Below are positions 5,392 to 9,164 of a DNA stretch of 9,164 bases, one piece after another. The stretch is taken from the NCBI GenBank assembly GCA_903928325.1, contig CAIYQF010000438.1:1-9164 (forward strand), written 5' to 3'. The position numbers and the translations under genes are program-made. Source of the stretch: an uncultured beta proteobacterium. Lineage in GTDB: Bacteria > Pseudomonadota > Gammaproteobacteria > Burkholderiales > Burkholderiaceae_C. Under the pieces are notes generated by a model. It saw only the letters and a program-made list of their open reading frames with translations, was not told the DNA's origin and ran no database searches. Positions within the stretch are counted from its first letter, which is position 1, and every line of letters starts with the position of its first letter.

Positions 5392-6710
5392 TGCTACGGG
5401 GCTACCGCGCCAGCCTGCTGTGGTTTGCTGACCCGGCGCGGGGCGCCGACAGCATCCGGTACGAAGAGGACGGCCTGCTGGTCGTCGGCCCCAACGCCCA
5501 GGGGCTGCAGGTGGTGCAGGCGATTGGCAGTTGGCGTGCGCTTTCCGCCCAGCATTGCCGCGTGGCGGTGCAACACCTGCCCGGACGCATCATTGCGCCG
5601 GGTTTTGTGGACATGCATGTGCATTTCCCGCAAACCAACGTCATCGGTTCCCCGGCCGACGGCCTGTTGCCCTGGCTAGAAAACTACACATTCCCCGAAG
5701 AGCAGCGTTTCGCAGACCCCGACTACGCCACCGAGGCCGCTACGTTCTTTGTCGACGAACTCCTGCGCAACGGTGTGACCACCGCGCTGGCTTTTGCCAC
5801 TTCGCACAGCAGCTCGGTCAACGCCTTGTTTGCCCAAGCCCAGGCGCGCCAGATGCGTCTGATCACCGGCCTGTGCCTCATGGACCGCCACGCGCCTGCC
5901 GCATTGTTGAACCAGAGTGGGCCAGGCGCGGATGCCGCCGAACACAGCCTGATCGAGTCCGAGGCGCTGATCCAGCGCTGGCACGGCCAGGGCCGGCTGG
6001 GCTACGCCATCACCCCGCGCTTTGCGCCCACGTCCAGCGAAGCCCAGTTGCGAGGTGCGGGAGAGCTGGCTGCGCGCTACCCCGACGTGTGGATTCAAAG
6101 CCATGTGGCCGAAAACAAAGACGAAATTGCCTGGGCGCGCACCCTGTTTCCGCAGTCGCGCAGCTACCTCGCCACCTACAACGACTTTGGCCTGATGCGC
6201 CAGCGCGCCGTCTACGCCCATTGCATCCACTTTGACGATGACGACCGCGCTCTGATGCGCGACACGGGCGCGGTGGCGGCCATCAGTCCAACGAGCAACC
6301 TGTTTTTGGGCAGCGGTTTCTTCGACTACGCAGGCGCCGACCGCGTGGGCTTTGGCTACGGCCTGGCCAGTGACGTAGGTGGTGGCACGAGCTTTAGCCC
6401 ATTTCACACCATGCTGGCGGCGTACTACGTGGGGCGCGAAGGGCACACCAAAGCGGGTTTGTCGCTCACGCCGCAGCAACTTTGGTGGCAACACACCGCA
6501 GGCGCGGCGCAAGCGCTGGGCCTGGGTGGGGTGGTTGGCAATTTGCTGCCCGGCTGCGAGGCCGACTTTGTGGTGCTCAATCCGTCGGCTACGCCCTTGC
6601 TGGAGCGCAAGACGGCGATTGCATCGTCGCTGGCGGAGTTGCTTTTTTCGCTGCTTGTGTTGGGTGACGACCGCGCCGTAGAGCGCACGGTCGTCGCTGG
6701 GGCGGTTTAG
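5391..6710 (+). CDS. guaD: Guanine deaminase GuaD (amidohydrolase superfamily)
   Basis: Encodes 439 residues from ATG 5391, whose A is the last base of the queD stop (TGATG). An upstream in-frame start at 5286 lies within queD and is unlikely. The enzyme hydrolyses guanine to xanthine and ammonia in the cytoplasm, feeding purine catabolism. Amidohydrolase zinc ligands are visible: H76-V-H78 in 'GFVDMHVHFPQ', H238 in 'SHVAENKDE', H277 in 'YAHCIHF' (with H280) and D328 in 'ASDVGGGTS'. The 'ENYTFPEE' and 'SPTSNLFLGSG' segments are typical of guanine deaminase within this superfamily, and the length equals that of E. coli GuaD. The N- and C-terminal beta-sandwich parts are complete ('LLPGCEADFVVL' near the end). 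Its TAG overlaps the stop codon of the convergent channel gene. Confidence 0.96.
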   Translation: MLRGYRASLLWFADPARGADSIRYEEDGLLVVGPNAQGLQVVQAIGSWRALSAQHCRVAVQHLPGRIIAPGFVDMHVHFPQTNVIGSPADGLLPWLENYTFPEEQRFADPDYATEAATFFVDELLRNGVTTALAFATSHSSSVNALFAQAQARQMRLITGLCLMDRHAPAALLNQSGPGADAAEHSLIESEALIQRWHGQGRLGYAITPRFAPTSSEAQLRGAGELAARYPDVWIQSHVAENKDEIAWARTLFPQSRSYLATYNDFGLMRQRAVYAHCIHFDDDDRALMRDTGAVAAISPTSNLFLGSGFFDYAGADRVGFGYGLASDVGGGTSFSPFHTMLAAYYVGREGHTKAGLSLTPQQLWWQHTAGAAQALGLGGVVGNLLPGCEADFVVLNPSATPLLERKTAIASSLAELLFSLLVLGDDRAVERTVVAGAV

Positions 6711-7753
6711 GCCACGGTGCGCTGCACGCGCTCCTTGAACTCCTGGGCGCCTAATTGCCGCAGGTGCTGGGCTTGCGCCTGGTCAATGAGTTTGAGCTCC
6801 GCCATCATGTGAACCACGTTGTCGCGTGAGGCTTTGCCAGCGGAGGCTGTTGCGGCGTCGTCCAGGTGTTCGCCAAAGAGTACGACCATGATGGTTTTGC
6901 CAACGATGTTCATCAAAATACCAAACAGAACCAAGCCCATCAACATCGTCACGCCACCGATGACACGGCCCCAAAAACTCAGCGGAAACATATCGCCATA
7001 GCCAGTGGTAGTCAGGGTCACGATGCACCACCACATGGCAGCAGGAATAGAAGTGTAAAAACGCTTGTCCTCGGGGATCGGGTTGCCACTGACTGGGTCC
7101 AATGGCATGTATTTCGAGGCCTCAGGCGGTGCGTCCTGGGGTAGGGGGTTGGCAAGAATGTGTTCGTCCAGCGCGGCCTGACCGTGCGCCATAGCCTCCG
7201 CCGTGTACAGGCCGCCTTCTACGAAGTACATCAGGGTGCTCGAAATCATCATCACCGAAAACAAGGCGATAAAGTAGATCCGCAGGTTCGTGACGATGGG
7301 GTTGCTGGATTTGACCGCCATTGACAGGTTTTGAACCGCCATCTTGGCCATTTTGAGCACCCGCAGCACCCGCACCACGCGCATGAGCCGGAACACTTTG
7401 GCGCCTTGCAGGGCTGTGAGGTTCAAAATCATGAGGAAGGTAGGAATGATGGAAATCAAATCCACCAGACCCCAGAAGCTGAAAAAGTATTTAACCCGGT
7501 TCTGGGCGAAATACAGGTTTGAGAGGTAGTCCATCGTAAAAAAGCTCACAGCAATCACTTCGATGGCGTGAAACCAATCTGCGTGTAAGGTGGCGTAGGG
7601 CTCAACGGTTTCCAAAGCCAAAGACAGGCAGGATACGAAAATCCAAAAATTAATGATCCTCACCCACCGGGTAAAGGCGAGGCTTCCGGGGTCGTGAAAC
7701 ATGGCGCGCCAGACACTCTGACCTGGGCTGGGGGATGTCGCTGTATTGCTCAT
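6707..7753 (-). CDS. Voltage-gated potassium channel-type ion transporter (six-TM)
   Basis: Encodes 348 residues. The start at 7753-7751 is preceded by AAAGGAA (7768-7762 on the minus strand) at an 8-base gap. The alternative ATG 7792-7790 lacks such a site and lies upstream of a candidate promoter. The protein is an inner-membrane channel subunit, presumably tetrameric. S1 lies near 30-47, S2 near 60-82, S3 near 94-111, and S4 carries a charge every third residue (R122, R125, R128, R131, K134, K137), the classic voltage sensor. S5 lies near 158-177, the selectivity filter is TTTGYGD (248-254) and S6 about 262-285. The S5-to-pore loop is unusually long (about 179-231), acidic and proline-rich. 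A soluble C-terminal tail (about 60 residues) ends the protein. Potassium selectivity follows from GYG. The trigger in the cell is not evident. Confidence 0.94.
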   Translation of the reverse strand: MSNTATSPSPGQSVWRAMFHDPGSLAFTRWVRIINFWIFVSCLSLALETVEPYATLHADWFHAIEVIAVSFFTMDYLSNLYFAQNRVKYFFSFWGLVDLISIIPTFLMILNLTALQGAKVFRLMRVVRVLRVLKMAKMAVQNLSMAVKSSNPIVTNLRIYFIALFSVMMISSTLMYFVEGGLYTAEAMAHGQAALDEHILANPLPQDAPPEASKYMPLDPVSGNPIPEDKRFYTSIPAAMWWCIVTLTTTGYGDMFPLSFWGRVIGGVTMLMGLVLFGILMNIVGKTIMVVLFGEHLDDAATASAGKASRDNVVHMMAELKLIDQAQAQHLRQLGAQEFKERVQRTVA

Positions 7754-7919
7754 GGCGTGGGTTCCTTTGTCGATTTGAATAATAGAAGCCATGGCGCCCC
7801 GCGTGTACCGCACGGGATGGGCCCCCAAGGCTGCTTCCAACGTTGCCCGTCAATGTTAAACCAGCTTGCGCACCACCCCGCCGCCCCTGCGGTGGCGCTG
7901 TCTGCCCCCTGCGCGCGGC
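7754..7919. other. Intergenic region upstream of the channel gene
   Basis: A 166-base gap lies between the MttB-family stop and the channel start. On the minus strand it holds the channel ribosome binding site (7768-7762) and a possible -10 box TATTAT (7784-7779). The GC-rich part (about 7860-7919) can form weak stems such as CCACC/GGTGG, but no stem with a T run is present, so I see no clear terminator for the MttB-family gene. Confidence 0.5.
7779..7784 (-). promoter_or_regulatory. Possible -10 box (TATTAT) for the channel gene
   Basis: Read on the minus strand, TATTAT matches five of six consensus positions and lies in a local AT-rich patch. It would put the transcript start near 7772, a few bases before the AAAGGAA ribosome binding site, and it favours the start at 7753. 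No good -35 box is seen at the expected distance. Confidence 0.3.
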
Positions 7920-9164
7920 TTATGCCTGGCGCGGCTGCATGCCCGCGCGTGCCAGCCGCACCGGAAACTCGGCGCGGATGCGGGCGTCCATCTCGGGCGA
8001 GATGTGGGACGGGAAGTGGTTGTCCAAAATCACCTGTAGCTTTTTGGACGCGGTCTCCACGATGCTGGGGCGACCCTGTTCCACCCACTGGTTGGGGCTG
8101 GAGCGGTTGGCGATTTTGGGGTAGAGGTAGTCGCGCTGCATGAGGTTAAGGGTTTGCGGCGCGCCCAGGTAGTGGCCGGGGCCGGTCAGGCAGACGTCTC
8201 GGATGGTGTCGAGTGACAGGGTTTCGTCATTGACCTCGATGCCGCGAATCGTGCGTTGCACCGCGCCGATGATGTCGTTGTCAATCAGCAAGCTCTCCAG
8301 CGAAAAGCCCAAGAGGCTGGCCAGCATGCCGGCGGACTCATAAATCAGGTTGGCCCCGGCGTTGCCCACCAGCGCGTGGTTGTAGGCCTTCTCAAAACCG
8401 GCTTGGGCATCGGGCATTTTTGCGTCGCACATGCCCGATGCGGTGGCGCCGGTCAGGTCATAAAAGCGCGACATTTGGGCGCTGGCCGCGGACAAGAGCG
8501 CCTGCTCGGGGCTGCCGCCCGACATGGCGCCGGTGCGCAGGTCCGACACAAAGCACCAGGTGCCAAACATGGCGGGAGCTTTCGGTTTGACGGCGTTGAC
8601 ATACACCAAACCGGCCAGGCATTCGGCAGTCTCTTGCACCAGCGCAGTAGCCAAGGAGGCCGGCGCCGTGGCACCGGCCTGGCCGGCCGACAGCAGCAGC
8701 ACGGGCATTCCGCCGCGCACTGCGACTTCCAGGCACTTGCAGGCGTCGTACGCAAACTTCATGGGCGGCACGACAAAGCAGTTGGACTGGCTGACAAAAG
8801 GGCGTGCGCGCCATTTGTCCTCGCCGCCGGCGATGATGTGAAGCATCTTGAGCGTCTCTTCCAGGTGCTCGGGCGAGACCCAACTCGAACCCACGTGCTT
8901 GGTGGTTCCGCTGACGCTGGCGTAGGTGGTGTTGAAGTCCATCTCGCGCGGCAAGTCCAAGTCGCGGCAGACCACAGAGCGCTGGAAAAAGTGGATGTGT
9001 TCCAGCGTGTCCACGGTGCGGGCGATGTTGTACAAGTCTTGCGTGGTGGAGTCCCGGTACTCGCCGCTAAAGGCGTCCACCATGCTGACCGCGGCGCCGG
9101 CCGTGCCGAAATAGACCTTGTCTCCCCAAGGCTCCATATCGTGTTTCGGGTCTTGGCCATGGAG
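7920..9164 (-). CDS. Trimethylamine methyltransferase (MttB) family protein, non-pyrrolysine type (partial)
   Basis: The reading frame enters from the right edge of the window (residues before the in-frame ATG at 9137 are also open and family-like) and ends at TAA 7922-7920. It gives 414 residues, so about 80-110 N-terminal residues are probably missing. The superfamily transfers methyl groups from quaternary or tertiary amines to a corrinoid protein. True MttB contains pyrrolysine encoded by an internal UAG. This frame has no internal stop, which places it with the non-Pyl relatives, of which MtgB (glycine betaine methyltransferase) is the best known. Recognisable segments are 'GDKVYFGTAGAAVSMVD', 'KWRARPFVSQSNC', 'GATAPASLATALVQ' and 'MPDAQAGFEKAYNHAL', plus the C-terminal 'GPGHYLGAPQTL'. 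No corrinoid protein or reactivase lies in the window. The substrate is unknown, with a methylated amine or betaine plausible. Confidence 0.9.
   Translation of the reverse strand, partial: LHGQDPKHDMEPWGDKVYFGTAGAAVSMVDAFSGEYRDSTTQDLYNIARTVDTLEHIHFFQRSVVCRDLDLPREMDFNTTYASVSGTTKHVGSSWVSPEHLEETLKMLHIIAGGEDKWRARPFVSQSNCFVVPPMKFAYDACKCLEVAVRGGMPVLLLSAGQAGATAPASLATALVQETAECLAGLVYVNAVKPKAPAMFGTWCFVSDLRTGAMSGGSPEQALLSAASAQMSRFYDLTGATASGMCDAKMPDAQAGFEKAYNHALVGNAGANLIYESAGMLASLLGFSLESLLIDNDIIGAVQRTIRGIEVNDETLSLDTIRDVCLTGPGHYLGAPQTLNLMQRDYLYPKIANRSSPNQWVEQGRPSIVETASKKLQVILDNHFPSHISPEMDARIRAEFPVRLARAGMQPRQA

Noticed and set aside
5531..6235. Plus-strand alternative frame (234 codons) inside guaD
   Set aside because: Arg/Ala/Pro-rich out-of-frame translation typical of high-GC DNA. 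The guaD frame has all zinc ligands.
5676..6512. Minus-strand open frame (278 codons) inside guaD
   Set aside because: An antisense shadow of guaD caused by codon bias. The composition is rich in Arg, Val, Ala and Gly with no recognisable domain, and guaD is intact.
7860..7919. GC-rich inverted repeats as a terminator of the MttB-family gene
   Set aside because: Stems such as CCACC/GGTGG are short with large loops and have no T run; expected by chance at this GC content.
7920..9164. Pyrrolysine-containing MttB
   Set aside because: The frame has no internal UAG, and the family is known to have many non-Pyl members.

Overview
The base composition (GC-rich, with G/C-rich third positions) and the gene content suggest a chromosomal segment of a betaproteobacterium of the order Burkholderiales, most likely family Comamonadaceae. 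This placement rests on recognised protein families and remembered family patterns, not on a search. No rRNA, tRNA, insertion sequence, integrase, phage gene or CRISPR array is visible.

Layout. Positions 1-1209 (+) hold the 3' part of a BMP/PnrA-type ABC transporter substrate-binding protein, a strong intrinsic terminator, and a compact MTA/SAH-nucleosidase-like protein. Positions 1243-2268 (+) encode a Rieske non-heme iron oxygenase with all metal ligands present. Facing it on the minus strand are a membrane fatty acid desaturase (start 4069) and, 8 bases downstream of it, a PhnD-like solute-binding-fold protein without a signal peptide (3092-2286). A divergent control region (4070-4354) precedes a plus-strand operon. 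It begins with a possible 32-codon leader ORF, followed by queE (7-carboxy-7-deazaguanine synthase), a queD-like 6-carboxytetrahydropterin synthase homologue and guaD (guanine deaminase). Each start codon in this chain overlaps the previous stop codon. guaD meets a minus-strand voltage-gated potassium channel gene tail to tail, with the two stop codons overlapping. Beyond the channel, and reading into the window from its right edge, is a non-pyrrolysine member of the MttB trimethylamine methyltransferase family.

How the genes may work together. The BMP-type binding protein (this family often binds nucleosides), the nucleosidase and guanine deaminase suggest purine uptake and salvage. QueE and the QueD homologue belong to the deazapurine (queuosine precursor) pathway, which starts from GTP. 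The translational chaining of queE, queD and guaD is the tightest link between the two themes. The desaturase/PhnD-like pair, the channel and the MttB homologue look functionally separate.

I see no clear case for a wholly new multi-gene system. The points most worth a second look are the leader ORF and start-codon hairpin in front of queE, the QueD homologue that lacks the usual catalytic cysteine, the coupling of guaD to the deazaguanine genes, and the leaderless cysteine-rich PhnD-like protein next to the desaturase.
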